This document shows, piece by piece, positions 17,739 through 25,986 of a DNA stretch of 64,000 nt. The stretch is from Micromonospora echinofusca (lineage in GTDB: Bacteria; Actinomycetota; Actinomycetes; Mycobacteriales; Micromonosporaceae): contig NZ_LT607733.1 in the NCBI RefSeq assembly GCF_900091445.1, positions 4,243,001 through 4,307,000 of the forward strand, read 5' to 3'. A model generated the notes under the pieces. That model made no database searches. It was not told the DNA's origin and was given only the letters and a program-made list of their open reading frames with translations. How positions within the stretch are numbered: position 1 is the stretch's first letter; each line of letters opens with the position of its first letter. A program made the position numbers and the translations under genes.

Positions 17739-19892
17739 TCACGTGGTGAGGACGACGAGTTGCCGGGTCGCCCGGGTCATCGCCACGTAGCGGTCGACCG
17801 CTCCCTCGACGCCTGCGCCGAAGGCCTCCGGGTCGACGAGGACGACCAGGTCGAACTCGAGCCCCTTCGCCAGCTCCGGCGTCAGCGACCGGACCCGGGA
17901 CGTCGCCCGGAACGTGGGATCGCCGATGACGCACGCGGTCCCCTCGGCGTGCGCGGCGAGCCACGTGTCGAGGATCGGACCCAGGTCGGCGGCGGATCCG
18001 CGTACGACGGGAGCGCCGCCGCCGCGGATGGAGGTCGGCACGTTGGCGTCGGGGAGCACGGCCCGGATGACGGGCTCGGCCTCCGCCATGACCTCTTCCG
18101 GCGTCCGGTAGTTGACGGTCAGGGAGGTCAGGGTGATCCGGTCGAGCCCGATGCGCTCCAGCCGTGCCCGCCACGACTCGGTGAACCCGCGCCGGGCCTG
18201 GGCGCGGTCCCCGACGATGGTGAAGCTCCCCGACGGGCAGCGCAGCAGCAGCATCTGCCACTCGGCGTCGGTCACCTCCTGAGCCTCGTCCACCACGATG
18301 TGGGCGAACGGTCCGGCGAGCAGGTCCGGTTCGACGTGGGGCAGGGCGGTCTCGTCGACCAGGGCGTCCTGGAGGTCCAGCTGGCGCAGGCTCGACAGCA
18401 CGCCCTCGCCGTCGTCGTAGGTGTCGGCCTCGATCAGGTCGTCGACGACGGCGGCCATGCGCGCGCGTTCGACGGCGACGACGGCCTCCTGCCGGCGCCG
18501 GCGCCCGGACGCCTCCGCGTCGCCGAGCCGTTGCCGTGCCGCGTCCAGCAGCGGCAGGTCGGACACCGTCCACGCCCGGGCGTCGGGGCGCTGCAACGTG
18601 CGGACCTCGTCGGGGCTGAGCCAGGGAGCGCACCGGCGCAGATAGGCGGGCACCGACCACAGGTCGCCGACGAGGTCGGTCGCCTCGATCAGCGGCCAGG
18701 CCCGGTTGAACGCCGTACGCAGCTCCCGGTTTCGCAGCAGCGAGGCGCGGACCAGGTCGTCGGGCTCGTCGCCGTCGTACTTCTCCACCAGGATCGTGAG
18801 CAGTTCCTCCCAGACCTCGTCGCGCGCCTCGTTGTGGGGCGTACCGGGTCCCGACGCCTCGAACGCCTCGGCCCAGTCGGCGGCGCGCAGCCGGATGTGG
18901 GCCTCGTCCGTGCTGACCGTCAGCGGTGCGCTCGGCGGCTCCTCGTAGAACCTGACGGCCGACTCGATCGCCTTCACCATCGCCGCCGACGACTTCAGCC
19001 GGGCCACCTCCGGGTCGGTCTCGACGCCCGCCGAGGCGCCCTCGGGCACGAGGTCGCGCAGGGTGCAGGTCTGCACCTCCTCCTCCCCCAGGCTGGGCAG
19101 CACGTCGGAGACGTACGCCAGGTAGGGCTGGTGCGGCCCGACGAACAGCACGCCGCCCCGGCGGTGACCGAGGCGCGGGTCGGCGTAGAGCAGGTACGCG
19201 GTGCGGTGCAGCGCGACGACGGTCTTGCCGGTGCCGGGACCGCCGTCCACGACGAGCGCCCCGCTCGATCCCGCGCGGATGATGGCGTCCTGGTCGGCCT
19301 GGATCGTGCCGAGCACGTCGCGCATCCGCGGCGACCTGCTGGCGCCCAGGCTGGCGATGAAGGCGGACTGGTCGTCGAGCGTGGCGGCGTGCCCCGCGAG
19401 GGCGTCCGGGGTGAACACCTCGTCCCAGTAGTCGGTGATCCGGCCGCGCGTCCAGCGGTACCGGCGGCGGCTCGCCAGGCCCATCGGGTTGGCGTGGGTC
19501 GCCGCGAAGAACGGCTCGGCCGCGGGGGAACGCCAGTCGAGCAGCAGTCGTCCGCCCGCGCCGTCGGTAAGGCCGCGTCGCCCGACGTACACGGGCGCGC
19601 AATCGTCGGCGCGGACCATGCGGCCGAGGCACAGGTCCACGCCGAAGCGGCGCAGTGTGCGCAGGCGGGCGGCCAGCCGACGGACCTCCATGTCCCGGTC
19701 CACCGCCTGCCGGCCCTTGCCACCGGGGGCCCGGCGCTCGGCGTCGAGGCGGTCGGACAACTCGGTGCCCGACTGCTCGATGCTGCGCGCGACGGCCGCG
19801 AAGTGCCGCTCGTCGGCGGCGATCAGCGTCGGATCGGCCTTGGCGGCGAGGTGGTCGGGAAGGTCGAACGCGCTGGCCGTCAGAGGATTCAC
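17739..19892 (-). CDS. helR: RNA polymerase-recycling helicase-like ATPase HelR (rifamycin resistance)
   Basis: This 717-residue superfamily 1 ATPase is of the actinobacterial HelD/HelR type. HelR binds RNA polymerase, displaces rifamycins and so protects transcription. The N-terminus is a predicted coiled coil (about 20-95) that in HelD enters the polymerase. Walker A is GGPGTGKT (217-224), the Walker B region is HIVVDEAQEVTD, followed by motifs GDRAQARRGF, NYRTPEEV, and the C-terminal GLEFDLVVLVDP and VAMTRATRQLVVL. The GTG at 19892 gives the family's usual start (NPLTASAFDLPDHLAAK), with GGAG nine bases upstream in the mRNA; a longer frame reaches back to 20069 but its extra residues look non-coding. 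A rifamycin-associated element lies about 180 bp upstream, which supports the assignment. Confidence 0.92.
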   Translation of the reverse strand: MNPLTASAFDLPDHLAAKADPTLIAADERHFAAVARSIEQSGTELSDRLDAERRAPGGKGRQAVDRDMEVRRLAARLRTLRRFGVDLCLGRMVRADDCAPVYVGRRGLTDGAGGRLLLDWRSPAAEPFFAATHANPMGLASRRRYRWTRGRITDYWDEVFTPDALAGHAATLDDQSAFIASLGASRSPRMRDVLGTIQADQDAIIRAGSSGALVVDGGPGTGKTVVALHRTAYLLYADPRLGHRRGGVLFVGPHQPYLAYVSDVLPSLGEEEVQTCTLRDLVPEGASAGVETDPEVARLKSSAAMVKAIESAVRFYEEPPSAPLTVSTDEAHIRLRAADWAEAFEASGPGTPHNEARDEVWEELLTILVEKYDGDEPDDLVRASLLRNRELRTAFNRAWPLIEATDLVGDLWSVPAYLRRCAPWLSPDEVRTLQRPDARAWTVSDLPLLDAARQRLGDAEASGRRRRQEAVVAVERARMAAVVDDLIEADTYDDGEGVLSSLRQLDLQDALVDETALPHVEPDLLAGPFAHIVVDEAQEVTDAEWQMLLLRCPSGSFTIVGDRAQARRGFTESWRARLERIGLDRITLTSLTVNYRTPEEVMAEAEPVIRAVLPDANVPTSIRGGGAPVVRGSAADLGPILDTWLAAHAEGTACVIGDPTFRATSRVRSLTPELAKGLEFDLVVLVDPEAFGAGVEGAVDRYVAMTRATRQLVVLTT

Positions 19893-20074
19893 GGCAACTC
19901 CGATCTCGTTCAGGGTCCTGGCTCGCGATGCCGCGCGGTTCACGCGGCATACGCCCGGGCGCGCCACCGTCGGCCCGACGTTTCCGCGCGGGCCGCACGA
20001 CGACGACTCATCCATTTCATGGGATTCCGTTTCCGCAGCTCGCGGCCTCGGCCGGTGATTCTGCGGCACGGACC

Positions 20075-20093
20075 GGGTCTTGCCGCAAGCCCC
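20075..20093 (-). promoter_or_regulatory. Rifamycin-associated element (RAE) of helR
   Basis: Read on the helR strand, the 19 bases are GGGGCTTGCGGCAAGACCC, an inverted repeat centred on CTTGCGGCAAG. This matches the 19-bp rifamycin-associated element known upstream of rifamycin-inactivating and HelR genes in actinomycetes. It is about 180 bp before the helR GTG. On the helR strand TTGCGG inside the element and CAGAAT at 20058-20063 could be -35 and -10 elements, but the spacing of 19 is long. Confidence 0.88.
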
Positions 20094-20108
20094 CCAGTGC
20101 GATATACG
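20080..20108 (+). promoter_or_regulatory. Plus-strand promoter-like pair overlapping the RAE
   Basis: TTGCCG at 20080-20085 and TATACG at 20103-20108 are 17 bp apart, the optimum for a sigma-70 type promoter. The -35 hexamer lies inside the RAE. Transcription would run away from helR and start near 20115, at the base of a hairpin. No coding gene follows closely. Confidence 0.45.
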
Positions 20109-20113
20109 TTGAG

Positions 20114-20145
20114 AAGGGAAAGGGGCGGACGCTCTCCTTTCCCTT
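20114..20145 (+). terminator. 10-bp perfect hairpin with T-rich tail
   Basis: AAGGGAAAGG at 20114-20123 pairs with CCTTTCCCTT at 20136-20145 across a 12-base loop. On the plus strand it is followed by TATTTCT, so it resembles a classic intrinsic terminator, unlike the U-less hairpins elsewhere in this window. No coding gene precedes it on that strand. Confidence 0.55.
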
Positions 20146-20375
20146 TATTTCTGTCCGGGGCGGAAAACCCTTCGCGAATGGGTGCCGCGCGCCACGGCGC
20201 AGCGGCCAGGCGGACATTCCCCGGCCCGGCACGTGCGACGGCGCCGCAGCGCGCCCCGGCGGGGGCCGCCGGCATGGTGTGGATCTTCCGCGACGCAGGG
20301 GTGACCTGCCATCGTGCCCGCCCTCGCCAGGACGCCTGAGGAACGCTCCGCAAAGCCTGGGAGATGTCACACCCG

Positions 20376-20401
20376 TCGATTAGAATGTGTGTACTAATCG
20401 A
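20376..20401. promoter_or_regulatory. Perfect palindromic operator before the gene at 20425
   Basis: TCGATTAG at 20376-20383 and CTAATCGA at 20394-20401 are perfect inverted arms with a 10-base AT-rich spacer. TAGAAT at 20381-20386 fits a -10 element, so a bound protein would block the promoter. It ends 23 bases before the start codon. Confidence 0.6.
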
Positions 20402-20424
20402 GGTCCTGACCTGGGAGGACGCCC

Positions 20425-21069
20425 GTGACCACGCCCGCCTCCGCCCCACCCACCCCCTACGCCACCCTGCTCGGCTTCACCCGCTACGTCGACCGCACCG
20501 GCCCGACGAAGGCCACCTTCGTCGGGGGGCTGCGCAAGCAGCGGGTCAGCCGCTCCGGCTTCAACCCGCACGGCCAGTTCGTCAAGGCGCTCAAGGCCGA
20601 CATCGCCTTCCACACCGGCGGCACCCATCTCGACCAGGTGGTCGACGTGGTCAAGCCCCGCTGGCGACCGCTCTACCAGGCCCTCGTCCCCGGCGCGACG
20701 GCCTGGCTGCGTTCCCTCGGCGAGCCGAGGGACGTCGACCTCGCCCAGACCCGCGACGCGCTCGCGATGCTGGGCGACCTCCCCGTCAAGGTCAACCCCC
20801 AGTTCGGCGTACGACACGCCGACGGTCGCGTCGAGGCCGTCCGACTGCACTTCGACGAGGCACCGCCCAGCGAGGAGGCGACGCTCGCCACCCTGCACCT
20901 GATGGCCCGGCACATGGACGCGGTGCTCCCGCACGCCGAGCCGGTCCTGGTCGACGTGCGTCGGGGCGAGGCCCACCGCATGCCCGCCGACGCCCGCCCC
21001 GAGCAGATCGAGCGCTGGCTGGCCGGCGAGGCGGCGGCCTTCCGGGCCATCTGGGCCACCGCCGCCTGA
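20425..21069 (+). CDS. Hypothetical protein behind a palindromic operator
   Basis: I do not recognise this 214-residue protein. It has no signal peptide, membrane helix, metal motif or helix-turn-helix that I can see. The N-terminal half is basic (TRYVDRTGPTKATFVGGLRK; FNPHGQFVKALKADIAFHTG) and the C-terminal half acidic and helical (DARPEQIERWLAGEAAAFRA). The GTG at 20425 has GGGAGGA six bases upstream. It is divergent from helR across a regulatory region, which could mean shared stress control, but nothing in the protein shows this. Confidence 0.75.
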   Translation: MTTPASAPPTPYATLLGFTRYVDRTGPTKATFVGGLRKQRVSRSGFNPHGQFVKALKADIAFHTGGTHLDQVVDVVKPRWRPLYQALVPGATAWLRSLGEPRDVDLAQTRDALAMLGDLPVKVNPQFGVRHADGRVEAVRLHFDEAPPSEEATLATLHLMARHMDAVLPHAEPVLVDVRRGEAHRMPADARPEQIERWLAGEAAAFRAIWATAA

Positions 21070-21093
21070 TCCCTTCCCACCACCCGATCCGCT

Positions 21094-21126
21094 CGCCCGG
21101 CCCGGCCGACATGGCCGGGCCGGGCG
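21094..21126 (+). terminator. 14-bp perfect GC hairpin
   Basis: Bases 21094-21107 pair perfectly with 21113-21126 around a GACAT loop, 24 bases after the stop of the hypothetical gene. No U-tract follows. Confidence 0.7.
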
Positions 21127-21206
21127 CCAACCGGGGATCCGCGCGGAAGCCCACATCCCGGGCGGCGGATCGACACGGCGCCCAGCATCGTGAATCATCT
21201 ATCTTC

Positions 21207-22991
21207 ATGACCACCGGGTCCATGGACGCCCGTCCACCCGCCGAGATCGCCGAAGACGACCAGGTGCCCGCCCCCGGGCCCGCCGGCCGGCGGGAGCGGT
21301 GGCGATGGCTGTGGCACGAATGGACGCTGGCGGTGCTCGGCGGGCTGCTGCTGGCGGTGGTGCTGACCTGGCCGACGATGCGGCATCCGGCGAGCACGAT
21401 CCCCGGCGACATCGGCGACCCCACGTTGCAGACGTGGCAGATGGCCTGGGCCGGGCACGCCCTGCTGAACAACCCGGCCGGCCTCTGGCACTCCAACACG
21501 TTCTTCCCCGAGACCCACACGTACGCCTACAGCGACACCCTGCTCGGCTACGCCCCGCTCGGCATGCTCGGCTCGGGTTTCGAGGCCGCCCTGGTCCGCT
21601 ACAACGTGGCGTACGTGCTGGTGCACGCGCTGGCCTTCGTCGGGGCGTACGCGCTGGCCCGGCAGCTCGGGGCGGGCCGGCTGGGCGGGGCGGTCGCCGG
21701 GGTCGCGTGGGCGTACGCGCCCTGGCGCCTGGCGCACGCCGGGCACCTCAACATCCTCTCCAGCGGCGGGATCGCGCTGTGCCTGGCGATGCTGGCGCGC
21801 GGGCACGGCTGGTCGTTGCGGCACGGGTACCGCCCGCAGCGCCGGCGACCGGGCTGGGCCCTCGCGGGGTGGCTCGTCGCCGCCTGGCAGATCAGCCTGG
21901 GCTTCGGCATCGGGCTGCCCCTGGTGTACTTCCTGCTGGCCGCGGTGCTGGTCGGGGCCGGCGGCTACGGCTGGTCGTGGTGGCGGCGGGGGCGACGGCC
22001 CGCGTTCGGCCGGCGGTTGCTGGTCGCCGACCTGGCCGGCGGGGCCGTCTTCGGGGCGGGCACGCTGCTGCTGGGCCTGGTCTACCTGCGCGTCGTCGAC
22101 CTCAATCCGCAGGCCGAACGGTCGCTGGCCTGGACGGAGATGTTCTCGCCGCCGCTGATCGGCTTCGTCACCGCCCCGGCGGACTCGTGGTGGTGGGGCG
22201 AGCGGCACGCGGCGGCCCGCGAACAGCTGACCTGGCCGCCGGAGATGGCGCTGCTGCCCGGGATGGTCCTGCTCGCGTTGGCCGCGGCGGGGCTGTTCGT
22301 CTCGGTCTATCCGGCCCGGCGTCGGGTCGCGGTGGCGCTCGGCGTGCTCGGCACGGTGCTGCTGGGCCTGGGGGTCACCCTCGGCGGCGACGGCGATCCG
22401 GGTTACCTGACGCTGTCGAAGCACCTGCCGGGCTGGGACGCGTTGCGCACGCCGGGGCGGATGATGCACTGGACCAGCCTGCTGCTGGCGCTGCTGGCGG
22501 CGGGTGCGGTGACGGTGTTCGCCACGGCGGTACGCCGGTGGGCGTCCCACGGTCGGGCGAGGTTCCTGGCGCCGGTGCTGCTGCTGGTGCCGCTGGCCCT
22601 CGTCGGGCTGGAGGGGGTCAACCGGACGGCGCACCCGGTGGTGCCCCCACCACCGGCGGCGATGCGTACGGCGGCGGAGCCGATGCTGGTGCTGCCCGCC
22701 GGCGGCGCGCTCGATCTGATCTTCATGTCCTGGACGACGGACGGGTTCCCCCGGGTGACGAACGGGCTCGCCGGGTTCGAGCCGGTCACCCAGGCGCAGA
22801 CCCGGGCCGCGACGGCCGCCTTCCCCGACGCGGGCAGCGTGGCGTACTTGCGGGGCATCGGGGTGCGCTCCGTGGTGGCCCTGCCGGGCTGGGCCGCCGG
22901 CACGCCGTGGGAGGGCATCGCGCAACGGCCGTACGACGGGCTGGGCATCACCCGGGAGGAGATCGATGGTGTGCTGGTCTACCGCCTCTGA
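21207..22991 (+). CDS. Polytopic membrane protein, GT-C glycosyltransferase-like
   Basis: The 594-residue protein has about ten to twelve predicted membrane helices after a 35-residue cytoplasmic start, and a C-terminal soluble stretch. The first loop after the first helix contains PGDIGDPTLQTWQMAW, with an acidic Asp as is typical for GT-C folds that use polyprenyl-phosphate sugars; NTFFPETHTYAYSD follows. The gene directly after encodes a GT2 enzyme of the polyprenyl-phosphate sugar synthase type, so this protein probably transfers that sugar outside the membrane. The acceptor is unknown. No ribosome binding site of note is seen before the ATG at 21207. Confidence 0.7.
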   Translation: MTTGSMDARPPAEIAEDDQVPAPGPAGRRERWRWLWHEWTLAVLGGLLLAVVLTWPTMRHPASTIPGDIGDPTLQTWQMAWAGHALLNNPAGLWHSNTFFPETHTYAYSDTLLGYAPLGMLGSGFEAALVRYNVAYVLVHALAFVGAYALARQLGAGRLGGAVAGVAWAYAPWRLAHAGHLNILSSGGIALCLAMLARGHGWSLRHGYRPQRRRPGWALAGWLVAAWQISLGFGIGLPLVYFLLAAVLVGAGGYGWSWWRRGRRPAFGRRLLVADLAGGAVFGAGTLLLGLVYLRVVDLNPQAERSLAWTEMFSPPLIGFVTAPADSWWWGERHAAAREQLTWPPEMALLPGMVLLALAAAGLFVSVYPARRRVAVALGVLGTVLLGLGVTLGGDGDPGYLTLSKHLPGWDALRTPGRMMHWTSLLLALLAAGAVTVFATAVRRWASHGRARFLAPVLLLVPLALVGLEGVNRTAHPVVPPPPAAMRTAAEPMLVLPAGGALDLIFMSWTTDGFPRVTNGLAGFEPVTQAQTRAATAAFPDAGSVAYLRGIGVRSVVALPGWAAGTPWEGIAQRPYDGLGITREEIDGVLVYRL

Positions 22992-23054
22992 CCGGGCCGG
23001 CGCGCGGCGGCGCGGTGGGCGCCGCCGGGCGTCCTCGGGCGCCGGCCGGACGGG

Positions 23055-24146
23055 GTGACGGACGTGCGCCTGTCGGTGGTGGTGCCCTGCTTCAACGAGG
23101 AGGCCTCGGTGGAGCGGCTGCACGCGGCGGTGAACGCCGCCGTCGCGGAGCTGACCGACGTCGAGATCGAGGTGGTGTACGTCGACGACGGCAGTTCCGA
23201 CGGCACCCTCGTGGCGCTGCGCCGGCTCGCCGCCGCCGACCCCCGCGTGCGGTACACGTCGCTGAGCCGCAACTTCGGCAAGGAGGCGGCGATGCTGGCC
23301 GGGCTGGAGCGGGCCACCGGCGACGCGGTCGTGATCATGGACGCCGACCTCCAGCACCCGCCGTGGCTGCTGCCCGACATGGTGGCGCTGTACCGGCAGG
23401 GCTTCGACCAGGTGATCGCCCGCCGGGACCGGCGCGGTGACCGGTTCGTACGGATGCTGGCCTCGCGCTCCTTCTACCGGCTGGTCAACTGGTGGATCGA
23501 CGTGCGGCTGCTGGACGGGGCGGGCGACTTCCGGCTGCTGTCCCGGCTCGCAGTGGACGCGGTGCTGGCGATGCCCGAGTACAACCGCTTCTCGAAGGGG
23601 CTGTTCTCCTGGATCGGGTTCCGCACTGTGGTGGTCGCGCACGGCAACCAGACCCGGCAGGCGGGCCGGAGCAGGTGGACGTTCGGCAAGCTGTTCAACT
23701 ACGCGTTCGACGGGCTGCTGTCGTTCAACAACCGGCCGCTGCGTCTGGCGATCTACGGCGGCCTGTTCCTCACCCTGATCGCGGTGGTCTACATGGCCTG
23801 GGTGGTCGCCGACGCCGTCAGCAAGGGCATCGACGTTCCCGGCTACACCACCATCATCGTCAGCGTGATCGGTCTCGGCGGCATCCAGATGACGATCCTG
23901 GGCGTGATCGGGGAGTACATCGGCCGGATCTACTACGAGACCAAGCGTCGGCCGCACTACCTGGTCCAGGAGACCGAGGACCTGGTCACGCAGGGCGGGG
24001 AGGCACCACGGGTGCCGGACCAGCCGGCGGTGCGGCCGGCGGAGCGGATGCGCCGGGACGGGCCGGCCCGCGAGGACCTGCCCCGGTACCGCTCACTGCG
24101 GCGCGCCGCCGGCGAGTCCGTGACGGGTGACGCGCGGCAGCCGTAG
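23055..24146 (+). CDS. GT2 glycosyltransferase, polyprenyl-phosphate sugar synthase type
   Basis: The 363-residue enzyme resembles DpmA/GtrB-type transferases that move glucose, mannose or a related sugar from a nucleotide donor to undecaprenyl or decaprenyl phosphate. Motifs are VPCFNEE (about 10-16), YVDDGSSDGT (about 40-49), the DADLQHP metal site (about 95-101) and the QAGRSRW acceptor motif (about 202-208). Two membrane helices (about 230-255 and 263-290) anchor it. The C-terminal 60 residues are polar. Start is GTG at 23055. It follows the membrane protein gene by 63 bases, and the pair probably acts together. Confidence 0.85.
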   Translation: MTDVRLSVVVPCFNEEASVERLHAAVNAAVAELTDVEIEVVYVDDGSSDGTLVALRRLAAADPRVRYTSLSRNFGKEAAMLAGLERATGDAVVIMDADLQHPPWLLPDMVALYRQGFDQVIARRDRRGDRFVRMLASRSFYRLVNWWIDVRLLDGAGDFRLLSRLAVDAVLAMPEYNRFSKGLFSWIGFRTVVVAHGNQTRQAGRSRWTFGKLFNYAFDGLLSFNNRPLRLAIYGGLFLTLIAVVYMAWVVADAVSKGIDVPGYTTIIVSVIGLGGIQMTILGVIGEYIGRIYYETKRRPHYLVQETEDLVTQGGEAPRVPDQPAVRPAERMRRDGPAREDLPRYRSLRRAAGESVTGDARQP

Positions 24147-24160
24147 GGGGCTGCCGCGCG
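24131..24160. terminator. 12-bp perfect hairpin spanning the GT2 stop
   Basis: Bases 24131-24142 pair with 24149-24160; the stop codon TAG of the GT2 gene sits in the six-base loop. It lies between convergent genes and can end both transcripts. Confidence 0.7.
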
Positions 24161-24168
24161 CGTACCGG

Positions 24169-25113
24169 TCAGGCGGTGAGGTACTTGGCCAGGTCGTCGA
24201 GGATCTTGTTGGCGGCGCCGATGCCGATGCCGGTCATCCAGATCTCGTCGGACACGACGTGCGCCTTGCCCGCCTTGACCGCCGACAGCCCCTTCCAGAG
24301 CGTCCCGCCGGTGACCTTGGCCTGCTCGGCGGCGGCCTTCTCGCCGTACGCGGTCACGAAGATGACGTCGCCGTCGACCTCGCCGACGCGCTCCGGGCTG
24401 ACCCGGTCCATCCTCCGGTCCTCCTTGCCGGTGAGCTGCTGGCGCTCGGGGCGGCCCAGGCCGGTGTCGCCGATGACGATGCCGGAGAACGAGTCCGGCC
24501 CGTACACCCGGATCTCGGTCGGCATGAAGCGGACGATGGAGACCTTGCGGGTGGCGGCGTCGCCGAGCTTGCCGCCGAACTCCCTGGCCCGCGTCTCGTA
24601 CGCGGCCAGCAGATCCTTGGCCTGCTGCTCCTTGCCGAGCGCCGCGCCGTCGAAGAGGAAGTTCTCCTTCCAGGTGATGCCGACCTTCTCGGTGAAGACG
24701 GTCGGCGCGATGGCGGCCAGCTCGTCGTAGAACTTCTCCTGGCGGAACTTGCTGCCCAGGATGAGGTCCGGCTTGAGGGCGTTGATGGCCTCCAGGTCGG
24801 GCTCGGTGAGCACCCCGACCTCCTTGATGCCGGCGAGCTTCTCCTCGCCGAAGTAGGTCGGCCAGCTCCTCGCCTCGCCGGCGGTGGCGGCGCCGACCGG
24901 TGTGACGCCGAGGGTCAGGGCGGTGTCGATCTTGTCGGTGTCGAGCACGACGACCCGCTTGGGCTCCGTCGGCACCTTGGTGGTGCCCATGGCGTGGGTG
25001 ATCTCCCGGGTCTGCCCGGTGGTGGTGTCGGCGACCGGGTCGCTCTCACCACAGGCGGTGAGACCGACGCCGAGAGCCAGGGCCGCGGTGAGGGCGGCAG
25101 CGAGACGACGCAT
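24169..25113 (-). CDS. Iron-siderophore ABC transporter, substrate-binding lipoprotein
   Basis: The 314-residue lipoprotein binds a ferric siderophore outside the membrane. The lipobox is LTAC with the modified Cys at residue 21. Two lobes of the TroA/FecB-type fold follow, with RVVVLDTDKIDTALTLGVTPVG at the start of lobe one and DVIFVTAYGEKAAAEQ in lobe two. The gene is the last of a four-gene unit; its ATG overlaps the stop of the ATPase gene by one base (TGATG). Which siderophore it binds is not visible. Confidence 0.9.
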   Translation of the reverse strand: MRRLAAALTAALALGVGLTACGESDPVADTTTGQTREITHAMGTTKVPTEPKRVVVLDTDKIDTALTLGVTPVGAATAGEARSWPTYFGEEKLAGIKEVGVLTEPDLEAINALKPDLILGSKFRQEKFYDELAAIAPTVFTEKVGITWKENFLFDGAALGKEQQAKDLLAAYETRAREFGGKLGDAATRKVSIVRFMPTEIRVYGPDSFSGIVIGDTGLGRPERQQLTGKEDRRMDRVSPERVGEVDGDVIFVTAYGEKAAAEQAKVTGGTLWKGLSAVKAGKAHVVSDEIWMTGIGIGAANKILDDLAKYLTA

Positions 25114-25964
25114 CAGATTCCTTTCGAGAGGTACGAGCCGGTCAGCGGCGTCGCCGCGTCCCCGGCCGAGGGGCGAGGCAGGGAGGCGCCGGTGAGCGCG
25201 GGCACCACCAGGGGCGCCCCGGTCACCGGGCAGGGCACGACCACGCAGTCCAGGCCGAAGACGTCCCGGACCAGGTCGGCGGTGAGGATCTCCCGGGGCG
25301 GCCCGGCGGCCACCACCGCGCCGGAGCGCATCGCGATCAGGTGGTCGGCGTACCGGGCGGCCTGGTTGAGGTCGTGCAGCACGGCGACGACGGTGCGGCC
25401 CCGCTCGACGCGCAGCCGGTGCAGCAGGTCCAGCACCTCCACCTGGTGGGCGAGGTCGAGGAAGGTGGTGGGTTCGTCCAGCAGCAGCGCCTCGGTGTCC
25501 TGCGCGAGGGTCATGGCGATCCAGACGCGCTGCCGCTGACCGCCGGAGAGGGTGTCCACCGGCCGGTCAGCCAGCCCCGTCACGTCGGCGAGCGCCATGG
25601 CCTGCTCGACGGCGACGCCGTCGGACTCCGACCACTGCCGCCACCACCGCTGGTACGGCTGCCGGCCCCGGCCCACCAGGTCGGCCACGGTGACGCCCTC
25701 CGGCACCAGCGGGCTCTGCGGCAGCACGCCGAGGCGGCGGGCGACCTCGCGGGTCGGCAGGTCGCGGATGGCGGTGCCGTCCAGCAGCACGGCGCCGCGC
25801 CGGGGCGTGAGCAGGCGGGCCATGGTGCGCAGCAGGGTGGACTTGCCGCAGGCGTTCGGCCCGACGATCACCGTGAACGCGTCGCCCGGCAGCTCCAGGT
25901 CGAGCCCGTCCAGCACGGTCCGCTCGTCGTAGCCGGCGACCAGGTCGCGGGTGGAGAGCATCAC
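25113..25964 (-). CDS. Iron-siderophore ABC transporter ATP-binding protein
   Basis: The 283-residue FepC-like ATPase energises siderophore uptake. Walker A is GPNACGKST (about 35-43), where Ala-Cys replaces the common Gly-Ser; the signature is LSGGQRQRVWIAM (about 140-152), Walker B is LLLDEPT, and the switch His is in VLHDLNQAAR. The last 40 residues extend beyond the usual length. Two adjacent ATGs can start it (25964, 25961). It lies between the second permease gene and the binding-protein gene. Confidence 0.92.
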   Translation of the reverse strand: MMLSTRDLVAGYDERTVLDGLDLELPGDAFTVIVGPNACGKSTLLRTMARLLTPRRGAVLLDGTAIRDLPTREVARRLGVLPQSPLVPEGVTVADLVGRGRQPYQRWWRQWSESDGVAVEQAMALADVTGLADRPVDTLSGGQRQRVWIAMTLAQDTEALLLDEPTTFLDLAHQVEVLDLLHRLRVERGRTVVAVLHDLNQAARYADHLIAMRSGAVVAAGPPREILTADLVRDVFGLDCVVVPCPVTGAPLVVPALTGASLPRPSAGDAATPLTGSYLSKGI

Positions 25965-25986
25965 GCCTCCTTGTCAGGGTCGGACT

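Larger units (their letters stand above)
19893..20424. other. Regulatory intergenic region between helR and the divergent gene, 532 bp
   Basis: No gene was seen. The region contains the rifamycin-associated element, a plus-strand promoter-like pair overlapping it, a 10-bp hairpin with a T-rich tail, and a palindrome just before the gene at 20425. The rest (about 20150-20370) is GC-rich and featureless to me. Confidence 0.7.

Noticed and set aside
17760..20339. Long plus-strand open frame opposite helR
   Set aside because: Helicase motifs lie on the minus strand; the plus-strand translation has no recognisable domain and biased composition.
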